Shown piece after piece: positions 1-8,121 of a stretch of 64,000 nt of DNA. Each line of letters starts with the position of its first letter. Position 1 is the stretch's first letter. Position numbers and translations under genes: made by a program. Below the pieces are notes generated by a model, which saw only the letters and a list, made by a program, of their open reading frames with translations, did not search any database and had not been told where the DNA came from. The stretch comes from CAXBBB01 sp963793245 (lineage in GTDB: Bacteria; Bacteroidota; Rhodothermia; Rhodothermales; BA12): the NCBI GenBank assembly GCA_963793245.1, contig CAWBZG010000002.1, positions 310,001 through 374,000 on the forward strand, in the 5' to 3' direction.

Positions 1-1
1 G

Positions 2-382
2 ATGCTGTGCGACGAATCGATCCTATCAGTGGCCTTCCTCCCCGAGTTCGACACCCAGTTCGACGCTCTGCTAGACGCAAATCCCGATGCCACGGCAGTC
101 TTCGCAATGTCCGACGAATTGCTCGTGCGCGCCCACTACCGCATGATGCTGCGTGGCCTGAACATTCCCGGTGATCTCTCCCTCGTCGGCGTAAGCGATG
201 GACATGCGCCGTATTTCTTGTTTCCGAACGTCACACATTTGCTGACGTCTGGCGCTGAGATGGGGGAGAAAGCCGCGCATGTGCTCCTGGGCATGCTGCA
301 GCACTTCTCCGACGCCTCCATCGACGTGCGCGTGCGCACACCGCTAGTCGAGTTGGATTCGGTTCGTACGCTTGAGGGATGA
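2..382 (+). CDS. LacI/GalR-family transcriptional regulator, C-terminal part (cut by window start)
   Basis: The readable 126 residues match the last part of a periplasmic-binding-like effector domain of LacI/GalR repressors: an AVFAMSDELLVRAHYRML-type segment, then GLNIPGDLSLVGVSDG, where family members usually read IPxDxSVVGFDD, and a final TSGAEMGEKAA helix. The DNA-binding domain and true start lie upstream of the window, so the ATG at position 2 is internal. The effector cannot be read from this fragment. Family assignment is fairly sure; target genes are unknown. Confidence 0.75.
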   Translation: MLCDESILSVAFLPEFDTQFDALLDANPDATAVFAMSDELLVRAHYRMMLRGLNIPGDLSLVGVSDGHAPYFLFPNVTHLLTSGAEMGEKAAHVLLGMLQHFSDASIDVRVRTPLVELDSVRTLEG

Positions 383-458
383 CGGTGTATCGGGTGCATC
401 GGACGATCAAGGGTAGTCGTCTCTTACCGAATCTTCAACGGCTCGCCGGTTGCGCTCC

Positions 459-487
459 TTGCGCCTTCACAAATAGCGCGGTATCAT
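459..487 (+). promoter_or_regulatory. Candidate promoter for the tRNA-Lys/tRNA-Leu unit
   Basis: TTGCGC at 459-464 and TATCAT at 482-487 are separated by 17 bases and end about 30 bases before the tRNA-Lys gene. This is a sigma-70-like arrangement. It is recognised by eye only; an alternative TTGCGC lies at 450-455. Confidence 0.4.
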
Positions 488-517
488 AGCCGTCCTGCCG
501 GTCAAATGGCGGGACCG

Positions 518-590
518 GATCCTGTAGCTCAGTTGGTAGAGCAGCTGGCTTTTAACCAGCGGGTCGTAGGTTCGAGTCCTACCGGGATCA
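518..590 (+). tRNA. tRNA-Lys (anticodon UUU)
   Basis: A complete 73-base cloverleaf. The acceptor stem pairs 518-524 with 583-589 (one G-U pair), discriminator A590. The D stem is GCTC/GAGC, the anticodon stem GCTGG/CCAGC with TTT at 551-553, and the T stem GTAGG/CCTAC encloses TTCGAGT. The CCA end is not encoded. It lies 51 bases before tRNA-Leu, so the two are probably co-transcribed. Confidence 0.97.
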
Positions 591-641
591 CACCTCTGCA
601 GCGCTCCGGCACTGCATCCGCGCTGCCACGCGCGACCGCCT

Positions 642-725
642 GCCCGGGTGGTGAAATTGGTAGACACGCCATCTTGAGGGGGTGGTGGCCGCAAGGCCGT
701 GCTGGTTCGATTCCAGTCCCGGGCA
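642..725 (+). tRNA. tRNA-Leu (anticodon GAG)
   Basis: An 84-base class II tRNA with a long variable arm (GGCCGCAAGGCC region). The acceptor stem GCCCGGG (642-648) pairs with CCCGGGC (718-724), discriminator A725. The anticodon stem CCATC/GGTGG encloses a loop with GAG at 676-678. The T loop is TTCGATT. CCA is not encoded. An intrinsic terminator follows after five bases. Confidence 0.97.
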
Positions 726-730
726 CACGC

Positions 731-772
731 AAACGGCGATTTCAATTCTTACGAGTTGGAGTCGCCGTTTTT
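731..772 (+). terminator. Intrinsic terminator after tRNA-Leu
   Basis: AAACGGCGA (731-739) pairs with TCGCCGTTT (762-770), with further pairing of CAATTC to GAGTTG around a TTAC loop, followed by a T run. It ends the tRNA transcript and separates it from the methyltransferase gene. Confidence 0.85.
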
Positions 773-866
773 GTTTGGTACCCGTGGCGGTACAGGAACG
801 TGCGCCACAGACTCGGAACCGGATGCGGGGTCATGCGCTTGCCCTCCTCCACCAACTGCGCTCCGA

Positions 867-1580
867 ATGCCCTCTCTCGCCACGCGCGATACGTCGCCTG
901 AGATGATGGACGACCTCACCATCGGAGACGAGCGGCTGACCGATGCGCTCGACGAATTGCGGCTGGTCGGTCGCTTTCTGGGCGGGTCGAAGAATTCGAT
1001 TCAGGCGCTGGCTCCGACGCTCCAAGCCGTCAGCGGACGCAGTGCGCGCGTTCTCGACGTCGGCGCTGGGGGGGGCGATTTCGGGATCGATTTGGTACAG
1101 TGGGGCGGCGATCAGCGCGTGCAGGTCGAGGTCGAAGCCGTCGACCTCAATCCTGCGGCTGTTGCCTACGCCGAGCGCGTCGCCGCTGGCACGCTGGCGC
1201 CGCATCTGCTGCCGCGCCTCACCTTCGACGTTGCCGATGCGCTCCGTCTTCCTTACGCCGACAACAGCTTCGACGCCGCTCACGCCGGCCTTTTCCTCCA
1301 CCACTTCGACGATCAAGGTGCGGTCCGTCTGCTAGCCGAGTTGAAGCGTGTGGCGCGCGTCGTGGTCGTCAACGATCTGCATCGTCATCGCCTCGCCTAT
1401 CGCAGCATTGACCTGATCGCTCGGCTGACTCGGGCGTCGGAGATGTTTCGCAAGGACGCCCCTCACTCGGTCGCAAGGGGCTTCACGCGCTCCGATCTGG
1501 AATCGCTTGCTCAACGCGCTGGGCTGGACGCCGAGGTGTCGTGGCGTTGGGCGTTTCGTTGGATTCTGGTAGGGCGATGA
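867..1580 (+). CDS. Class I SAM-dependent methyltransferase
   Basis: About 237 residues. Motif I of the Rossmann fold, VLDVGAGGGDF, sits near residue 62, followed by an acidic VEAVDLNP segment that would bind the SAM ribose, and a DALRLPYADNSFD segment (motif II region). The start at 867 is chosen because the PEMMDD segment resembles the ELMDD segment that lies a few residues inside family members; ATGs at 903 and 906 are alternatives. The stop overlaps the next start (ATGA), so the two are coupled. Methyltransferase and FAD-oxidoreductase pairs of this kind usually sit with a type III polyketide synthase in Bacteroidota, but none is seen here. Substrate unknown; a lipidic phenol or quinone-like product is an inference. 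Confidence 0.8.
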   Translation: MPSLATRDTSPEMMDDLTIGDERLTDALDELRLVGRFLGGSKNSIQALAPTLQAVSGRSARVLDVGAGGGDFGIDLVQWGGDQRVQVEVEAVDLNPAAVAYAERVAAGTLAPHLLPRLTFDVADALRLPYADNSFDAAHAGLFLHHFDDQGAVRLLAELKRVARVVVVNDLHRHRLAYRSIDLIARLTRASEMFRKDAPHSVARGFTRSDLESLAQRAGLDAEVSWRWAFRWILVGR

Positions 1581-2743
1581 CGGTCGATTTGCCCGCCCCC
1601 ACCGTCCAGAAGGCGCCGACACCCGCGCGATCCTCCTACGATGTCGTGGTCGTCGGCGGTGGGCTGGCGGGGTGTGCGATGGGGACGCTGCTGGCGCGGA
1701 CGGGGAGGAGCGTGCTCGTCCTCGAACGCAAGCGCTATCCGGTCCACAAACTGTGCGGCGAGTTCTTGTCGCCCGAGGCGCAGGGTGTGTTTGCCGAATT
1801 GGGCGTCTTGGAGCAGGTGAAAGCCGCCGGAGCCGTGCCGATTCACCGCGCTGCGTTGACGGCTCCGTCGGGCGCGCGCATGGATACCGACCTGCCGGGC
1901 CAGGCGCTGGGGCTGAGCCGCTATCTGCTCGATCCGATCCTGTTCGAGGCCGTGCGCAAGGCGGGTGGCGAGGCGCTCGATGGCGTTCCTGTCCGGTCGG
2001 TCGAGCGCGAGGGCAACAGGCACGTCGTGTCGTGGAATGGCGGCAGCGTCCGCGCCGATGCGGTCGTCGGGGCGTGGGGCAAGCGGTCCAACGTCGACGG
2101 GGCGATGGCGCGCGCGTTCGTCGGTCGCACGAGTCCGCTAGTCGGATTCAAGGCGCACTTCGAGGGTGACGACATCGGCGACTGGATCGAACTGCACGCG
2201 TTCGACGGCGGCTACTGCGGCATGTCGCACGTCGAAGACGGTCGCGTCAACGTCTGCTGGATCTCGGACGAGCGCGCGCTCAAAGCGGCAGGCGGCTCGC
2301 CGGATGCGATGCTCGACGGGCCGATGCGTGCCAATCCCCACCTGGCCGCTCGGCTTGACAAGATGCAGCGTGTCGTGCCGCGCTTCGAAGCCGTGGCGCA
2401 GGTGTCGTTTCGGCGCAAAGGGATGTTCGAGGACGGAACGATGATGGTCGGCGATACGGCAGCGATGATTACCCCTTTCTGCGGCGACGGCATGGCGATG
2501 GCGCTCCACAGCGCGACCGTCGCCGCTCCGCTCCTCGCCGCCCACATGGATGGCGACATGAGCCAAGCCGACCTGGAAGCCGCCTACACGTCTGACTGGA
2601 ACCGCCGCTACGCACTCCGCCTGCGCCTGGGGCGCGGACTGCACGAGGCGTTTTCGCGTCCGTGGGGTGCGAACGCGCTGGTCCGCCTGGGCAACGCGCT
2701 TCCGAACGCGGCCCGCTGGGTAGCCGTCCACACGCGCGGCTGA
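1577..2743 (+). CDS. FAD-dependent oxidoreductase (geranylgeranyl reductase / monooxygenase-like)
   Basis: About 388 residues. An N-terminal dinucleotide-binding motif VVVGGGLAG begins near residue 24, followed by the LVLERK strand that contacts the FAD ribose and a KLCGEFLSPEA segment typical of geranylgeranyl-reductase-like flavoproteins. The second FAD motif, GDTAAMITPFCGDGMAMA, lies in the last third. The ATG at 1577 overlaps the upstream stop, and is preferred over 1541 because it leaves only a short lead before the Rossmann strand. It probably hydroxylates or reduces the product of the adjacent methyltransferase pathway; the substrate is not evident. Confidence 0.8.
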   Translation: MTVDLPAPTVQKAPTPARSSYDVVVVGGGLAGCAMGTLLARTGRSVLVLERKRYPVHKLCGEFLSPEAQGVFAELGVLEQVKAAGAVPIHRAALTAPSGARMDTDLPGQALGLSRYLLDPILFEAVRKAGGEALDGVPVRSVEREGNRHVVSWNGGSVRADAVVGAWGKRSNVDGAMARAFVGRTSPLVGFKAHFEGDDIGDWIELHAFDGGYCGMSHVEDGRVNVCWISDERALKAAGGSPDAMLDGPMRANPHLAARLDKMQRVVPRFEAVAQVSFRRKGMFEDGTMMVGDTAAMITPFCGDGMAMALHSATVAAPLLAAHMDGDMSQADLEAAYTSDWNRRYALRLRLGRGLHEAFSRPWGANALVRLGNALPNAARWVAVHTRG

Positions 2744-2800
2744 GGTCGGTGTCAGGGGCACGCTGCTCCACCCTCCACGCCGACGCCGCCCTTTCCACCT

Positions 2801-2884
2801 TGTCATCGCGAGCGAAGCGCGGCGATCTCCCACGGGTGCCGGTAACACGGAGATCGCCGCATCACTCCGCTCCTGGCAAGGACA
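2801..2884. repeat. Dispersed palindromic intergenic element, copy A
   Basis: Imperfect inverted repeat with arms TCATCGCGAGCGAAGCG...GGCGATCTCC and GGAGATCGCCGC...CTCCGCTCCT around a short loop containing GGTAACAC. Related copies lie at 39875-39958 and 58890-58977, all between genes. Here it separates two convergent genes and could act as a bidirectional terminator. Confidence 0.75.
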
Positions 2885-2925
2885 AGGTTCGGGGTGCAGT
2901 GTTTGGCCTCGCGATGCCAGTCGGC

Positions 2926-3858
2926 TCACCCCGCCTCTGCCGCTCGCTCAATCCGGTCCATCAGCGCCACGCCGATGCCGTCGGCCTCAACCCAAGCGCA
3001 CGTGATCGACGCTGCGCCGTTCGCATCGGCTTCGCGGAAAAAGGCGAACAGGGCGCGGGCATACTCGGAAACATCAGGTAGCACGCGGACGACGGCAAAC
3101 GCGCTTGGGTCGTCCGGCTGTCCGACGCCGATCCACCAGCGCGGCATATCACCGAGCGCGTCGATGTGGACGCGGGCGCGAGGTGCGTAGTGGCGGAAGC
3201 GGGTGCCGGGACTGCGTTCCGTTGCGTCGTCAGTTCGGGCCATGCGAGCCATTGGCCAGACGGCGCGCAGATCGTCTAGCGTGACCGAGCCGGGGCGCAG
3301 GACGATGGCTTCTCCGGTCGACACGTCCACGACCGTCGACTCCAAGCCGGTTTGCGACTGCGGTCCTTGGAGAACGGCGTCGATGCGTCCTGACAGGTCA
3401 TCTAGCACGGCCCGAGCGGTCGTCGGCGACGGTCGGCCCGAGCGGTTGGCCGATGGTGCGGCGACGGGGAAATCGCAGGCGCGCAGCATCTCCAATGCCA
3501 GCGGATGCGACGGCACGCGCACGCCCAGCGTGTCCAGTCCGGCGGTCGCATGATCCGGCACGCCAGCCGCGCGGCGCACGACGAGCGTCAGCGGGCCGGG
3601 CCATAACTGAGACAGCGCGTCGGCGGACGGCGTCCACTCCCAGGCCAACGCGCGCGCGGCGTCGACTGACGCAACGTGGGCGATCAGCGGATTACTCGCC
3701 GGTCGTCCTTTGGCCTCGAAGATGCGCGCGACGGCGGCTGCATCGTCTATCCTCGCACCCAGACCGTAGACCGTCTCGGTCGGGAAGGCGACCAGTCGGC
3801 CTTGGGCGATCAGGCGTGCGGCGTCCAGAGGTGAGAGAAGAAGGCGCGTGTCGAGCAC
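2926..3858 (-). CDS. tsaC/sua5: L-threonylcarbamoyladenylate synthase (Sua5/YciO/YrdC family)
   Basis: 310 residues, the length of the two-domain Sua5 type. The YrdC domain (about 1-205) shows FPTETVYGLG, the KGRP loop and PSANRSG, which bind ATP, bicarbonate and threonine. The linker SPGTRFRHYAPRA (about 215-228) is diagnostic of Sua5, and a C-terminal Sua5 domain follows. It makes threonylcarbamoyl-AMP for t6A modification at position 37 of ANN-decoding tRNAs, in the cytoplasm. It is divergent from glf, with 98 bases between starts. No defects seen. Confidence 0.93.
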   Translation of the reverse strand: MLDTRLLLSPLDAARLIAQGRLVAFPTETVYGLGARIDDAAAVARIFEAKGRPASNPLIAHVASVDAARALAWEWTPSADALSQLWPGPLTLVVRRAAGVPDHATAGLDTLGVRVPSHPLALEMLRACDFPVAAPSANRSGRPSPTTARAVLDDLSGRIDAVLQGPQSQTGLESTVVDVSTGEAIVLRPGSVTLDDLRAVWPMARMARTDDATERSPGTRFRHYAPRARVHIDALGDMPRWWIGVGQPDDPSAFAVVRVLPDVSEYARALFAFFREADANGAASITCAWVEADGIGVALMDRIERAAEAG

Positions 3859-3956
3859 GAGAGTGGGACGGTGTGGCGGGAGACGATGAGCGGCAGGCGT
3901 AGCTTTCCACCCGCCGAAAGGTAGCCGACCGCCTGTTTCTCGACCTCGACTTTTCC

Positions 3957-5105
3957 ATGACCCGACGCCCCACGTACGACTGGCTCGTCGTCGGTGCCGG
4001 GCTGACGGGAGCGGTCGTCGCCGAGCGGATCGCTACGCAGTTGGGCAAGCGCGTGCTCGTCGTCGACCGCCGCGATCACATCGCCGGAAACGCGTACGAT
4101 GCACCCAACGCGCGTGGCGTCTGGACGCACGTGTATGGGCCGCATCTCTTCCACACCAAGAGCGAGAAGGTGTGGCGCTACCTGTCCGGCTTCACGCGCT
4201 GGCGAGCGTACGAACACCGCGTCCTGGCGCGCGTCGGCGGCAAACTGGTGCCGGTCCCGTTCAACCTGGATACGCTGCACGCGTTGTTCTCCCCAAGCGA
4301 GGCTGGGCGGCTGGAGCGCAAGCTGCTCGCGGCATTCGAACCGGGCGCGCACGTCCCGGTCCTCCGGCTGCGCGAGCACGAAGACGCCGACCTGAGGCGC
4401 GTCGGTCAGGCGGCGTACGACGCGCTCTTCGACGGCTACACACGCAAGCAGTGGGGCGTCGGCCCGGACGATCTCGATCCCAGCGTAACCGGACGGGTGC
4501 CGATCCGCGTAGGGCGCGACGACCGCTACTTTCAGGATCCGTATCAGGGCATTCCGGTCGACGGCTATACGGCGATGATCCAGCGTATCCTCGACCAACC
4601 CGGCATCGACGTGGCGACGGGGACGACGTTCGAGCAGGCCGAGGCGATGGCGTCGTTCGACCGCGTGCTCTACACTGGCCCCCTTGACGCGCTGATGGGC
4701 TACGCGTGGGGCGCGCTGCCCTACCGCAGCCTGCGCTTCGAGCACGACACGCGCGAAGGCTCCGAATTAGTGCAGCCCGTCGCCCAGATCAACTATCCCG
4801 ACTCGGCGGACGGCGACTTCACGCGCATCGTCGAGCACCGCCACTTCACCGGTCAGCAGATCGACGCGACGACGACCACGCGCGAGTTTGCGCTCGCGCA
4901 CGTGCCGGACCAGACCGAGCCGTACTACCCTGTCCCACACTCCGATAACCGCGCGCTTTACCACCGCTACTCAGGCGAGCTGGCGCGCGTCCATCCGTCG
5001 CTGTTGGCGGCTGGGCGATTGGCCGACTACAAGTATTACAACATGGACCAGGCCGTCGGGCGCGCGTTGAGTCTGTTCGAGCGTTCCATCGCACCGACCG
5101 GCTAG
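3957..5105 (+). CDS. glf: UDP-galactopyranose mutase
   Basis: 382 residues, normal for the family. It begins with the FAD-binding WLVVGAGLTGAVVAE and VVDRRDHIAGNAYD, then YGPHLFHT (substrate-binding loop), VPVPFNLDTL, and a KQWGVGPDDL segment. C-terminal YYPVPHSDN and YKYYNMDQAVGRAL segments complete the fold. The flavoenzyme converts UDP-galactopyranose to UDP-galactofuranose for cell-surface glycans. No glycan cluster adjoins it, so it appears to be a stand-alone gene. Confidence 0.95.
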   Translation: MTRRPTYDWLVVGAGLTGAVVAERIATQLGKRVLVVDRRDHIAGNAYDAPNARGVWTHVYGPHLFHTKSEKVWRYLSGFTRWRAYEHRVLARVGGKLVPVPFNLDTLHALFSPSEAGRLERKLLAAFEPGAHVPVLRLREHEDADLRRVGQAAYDALFDGYTRKQWGVGPDDLDPSVTGRVPIRVGRDDRYFQDPYQGIPVDGYTAMIQRILDQPGIDVATGTTFEQAEAMASFDRVLYTGPLDALMGYAWGALPYRSLRFEHDTREGSELVQPVAQINYPDSADGDFTRIVEHRHFTGQQIDATTTTREFALAHVPDQTEPYYPVPHSDNRALYHRYSGELARVHPSLLAAGRLADYKYYNMDQAVGRALSLFERSIAPTG

Positions 5106-5142
5106 GCGTCGGCTATCTTGGCGCTCCCTCCACCTCCCGTCT

Positions 5143-7327
5143 GTGATCGTTCGCTCGTTCCTCCTGATTGCGCTGCTTTCGGCGGGCGCGGCGGTGGCGC
5201 AGCCTGCCCGGTTGAGTGGAACGGTCGTGGCGGCGGACGGACTCGTCGGCGTTCCAGGTGCGACGATCGAGGCGACGCACGAGGCGGGCTTCAACGTGAC
5301 GACGGCGAGCGGTGCGGATGGCTCCTATGCGTTCACGCGCCTGCTGCCTGGCCCCTATCGGATCGTGACGACGCATCCCGACTTCGCCGCGCGCGTGACC
5401 GAACTGACGCTGGCTCCAGGCGAGTCGGGGAGTCGGCAGATCGTGCTGGCTCCGGCGCCGATTCTGGCTGGCGAGGTCGACGTAGACGGTTCGCTGGAGA
5501 CCTCTTCGCAAGCGTCGGACGGGCGTCGATTGGGCGCGCAGGCGCTGCTTCCGCCGGGCGGATTGCTGCCCGGTCCCGACGTGGCGCGCGCTCTGGAAAC
5601 GCTGCCGTCGTTCACGCTGTCTGGTGACGGCAGCGGCGGGTTGACCGTCCGTGGCGGTGAGCCGACGCACAACCTGTTCCTCGTCGAAGGCATTCCGATT
5701 CTGCGTCCGCTGCACATCTTGGGCGGATTGTCCGTCGTGCCGGGCGAGGCCGTCGCGCACGTCGACGCGTACGCAGGTGCGTTTCCGGCGCGCTATGGCG
5801 GGCGGATGGCGTCGGTCGTCGATGTGACGCTGCGCAAACCGTCGCGCAAGCCAGCCGGGACAGTCGATGTGGCGCCGCTGCTGAGTGGGTTCGTGGCGCA
5901 ATCGGTCGTGGCGCCGGACGTGACAGCGTTGGTGGCGGCGCGGCGCTCGTTCGCCCGCGAAATCGGATCGGGCATTACCGGTGGCGCCCAGCCGTTCGGC
6001 TTTTGGGACGCGCTGGGCCACATCGACGCGTCGCTCACGCAGACGGCAACGCTGCGCATCACGGGATTGGCGTCGGGCGACGAGGGCAGCCTGGGACCGT
6101 CTCGCGGCGCCAACGAGGTGACGTGGGAGAACGCTGGAGCAGGCGTACGTCTGCGCTACCTGCCGCCCGGCCAGGCGCTGTTGACCGACGTGCACATCTA
6201 CGGCTCGCGGATGCGCAGTACGAGCCAGGCCGACGTGTCCGACGCCGATTTCTACGGCGGCTCGTTCGGCCTCCGCTACCTGTTCGACGGGGCGACGTTT
6301 GCGATGGGGATGCAGGCGCAGACGGGCCGATTCGCCGTGTCGCTGGCTCCGGTCGGTGCGGTTCGGGGCGAGGAGGTCGAGGAGTTCATGACCGAGGCGA
6401 CCGTTTTCGTCGAGTTGGGCGTCACGCGCGGCGCGTTCGAGGTGACGCCGGGCATGCGGCTAAGCGCGTTCCCGTCGCGCGGGCAAACGCTGGGCGCTCC
6501 GACGATCCAGGCCAAGTGGACACGCGGCGCCCAATCCGTCGACGCGTCGGCGGGCGTGGCGTATCAGGCCATCGGCGCGCGCTACGGGCTGCGTCGCCCC
6601 GGCGATCCGTTTACCGCGTGGGTGCCCTCGCCCGACGCAGCGCCCGTTCCGCGTGCCCAAACTGCGAGTCTGGGCTGGTCGTATGCCGCATCTCGCCTCG
6701 AAGCCCGGCTCGAAGGCTACCTCCGCCGCATGGATCACCTGACGCCCGGAACGCCCGGACGCCCACGCTCCGCCGACAGCCAGACGCAGGGGCATTCGCG
6801 CGGATTGGAAGCGAGCCTGCGCATGCCTTTTCGCCTCCCCATCGGCGACGTAACCGCCGCGCTCAACGGCGCGTGGAGCCGTACGCGCTACCGCGAGCCG
6901 GATCTCGAATACGACGCGCCGACGGATCAGCCGCTGTCGGGCGCGCTGCGGCTGACGTGGCAACGCGGGCCGCTGGGCGCTGGACTGGTCTGGCAGGGCG
7001 GAAGCGGTCGCCCGTTCACGCGCGTGCGCGGCTTCTACAGAGGCGTCGACGCCGACCCGCTCAATCCCGTCTCGTCTCGCCACCGACGCGGGCCAGATCG
7101 TCGCTGTCGCCGCGCCGCCGGGTGCCACGCGCCTGCCCGCGCATCACCGCATGGACGTATCGGCGCGCTACACACGCGAGATCGGACGCGCGTCGCTCCA
7201 GGCGTTCGTCGGCGTCGAGAACGTGTACGACCGCGCCAACCTGTTCGCGTACGACGTCGCCACGCGCAGCCGCCGCGACGTGCTGCCGCGCACCTTGACC
7301 GTCGGCTTCCGACTCAGCGCCCGATGA
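5143..7327 (+). pseudogene. TonB-dependent receptor, frameshifted near 7070
   Basis: GTG start and signal peptide (SFLLIALLSAGAAVAQ). A carboxypeptidase-regulatory-like domain (about 22-110) precedes a plug domain with VRGGEPTHNLFLVEGIP and ARYGGRMASVVDV, then the outer-membrane barrel. At about 7062-7080 the frame is lost; the barrel end (RMDVSARYTREIG... ending FRLSAR) continues in the +1 frame and stops at 7327. The break lies at the doubled pentamer GTCTC; a third copy, or loss of one base, would restore the frame. The stop overlaps the following DUF4249 start (ATGA), which supports the reconstructed end. It would import an unknown ligand with its partner lipoprotein. It may be a sequencing error rather than a dead gene. 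Confidence 0.8.
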
Positions 7328-8121
7328 AGCCCTTTTGCCTTGCCCTTCTCGCCACTCTTGTCGTCGTCGGATGCAGTACCGAATTCGATCCGTTCGAGGA
7401 ACCTGCCGCGCCCGCTGCCCTCTACGCCGCGCTCTCGGCGGACCGTGAGGAGCAAATCGTCCGCATCGAACCCGTCACCGCGCCCGGCAGCCTGCCGCCC
7501 GGCGCCCAGGCGCTGCTGATCGAGGAGGGCGGAGATACGCTTCGGCTCCGACGGCGCGGGTCAGCAGTTCCGGGCGGGCAAGGCGCCATCTTTGTCGCCG
7601 ACACGACGGCGCGTGCGGGAGCGGTCTACCGTATCGAAGGCCGCGTCTCCGGCGACTTCGGCGAGCGGTCCGTGATCGGACGGTTGAGACTTCCTCCTCG
7701 TTACGTGGGGCGGGTCGATACCGTCGCTTTCGACACTCTTCTTGGCCTCACCCAAGTACTCACGTGGCAAGACCTCCGAGCGACCCCGTCCGGCCTCGTC
7801 CTGACCTACTCGTTCGGCGCGCGCGATTCGACCAATCTCTCCAGCTTCACCCGAGCCTACGGCGCCGGAACTCCGACGGGTGGGGGCTATGCGTTCACCG
7901 TCCTCCTGAATCGCGACCTGAACCAGTTTGGCCCGACTGCCGCCGCATTCGCTGGAGGCCCCGCCGACTCCTTGCGCCTGTTCGCCATCAGCGCCGACCT
8001 GGTCGTCACCACGTCCGCAGCCGTCGACGAGGCGCCGGGCGAACTCGTCGGCTCGGCTCGCTCGCTCTTCGAGTGGACGCCGCCCGACTCGGTCGTGTGC
8101 GCGACACTGGGCTGCGGTTAG
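7324..8121 (+). CDS. DUF4249-type lipoprotein paired with the TonB receptor
   Basis: 265 residues. A lipoprotein signal peptide ends at the lipobox VVVGC, followed by STEFDPFEE, typical of DUF4249 proteins. The rest is predicted beta-rich with no catalytic motif seen. The start overlaps the receptor stop by four bases. A second receptor/DUF4249 pair with the same overlap is at 14748-17926. By family context it is a receptor accessory of unknown ligand. The stop overlaps the convergent gene's stop by four bases. Confidence 0.7.
   Translation: MKPFCLALLATLVVVGCSTEFDPFEEPAAPAALYAALSADREEQIVRIEPVTAPGSLPPGAQALLIEEGGDTLRLRRRGSAVPGGQGAIFVADTTARAGAVYRIEGRVSGDFGERSVIGRLRLPPRYVGRVDTVAFDTLLGLTQVLTWQDLRATPSGLVLTYSFGARDSTNLSSFTRAYGAGTPTGGGYAFTVLLNRDLNQFGPTAAAFAGGPADSLRLFAISADLVVTTSAAVDEAPGELVGSARSLFEWTPPDSVVCATLGCG

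Noticed and set aside
7060..7085. Programmed ribosomal frameshift in the TonB receptor
   Set aside because: No slippery heptamer or downstream pseudoknot is evident, and many other genes show similar breaks.
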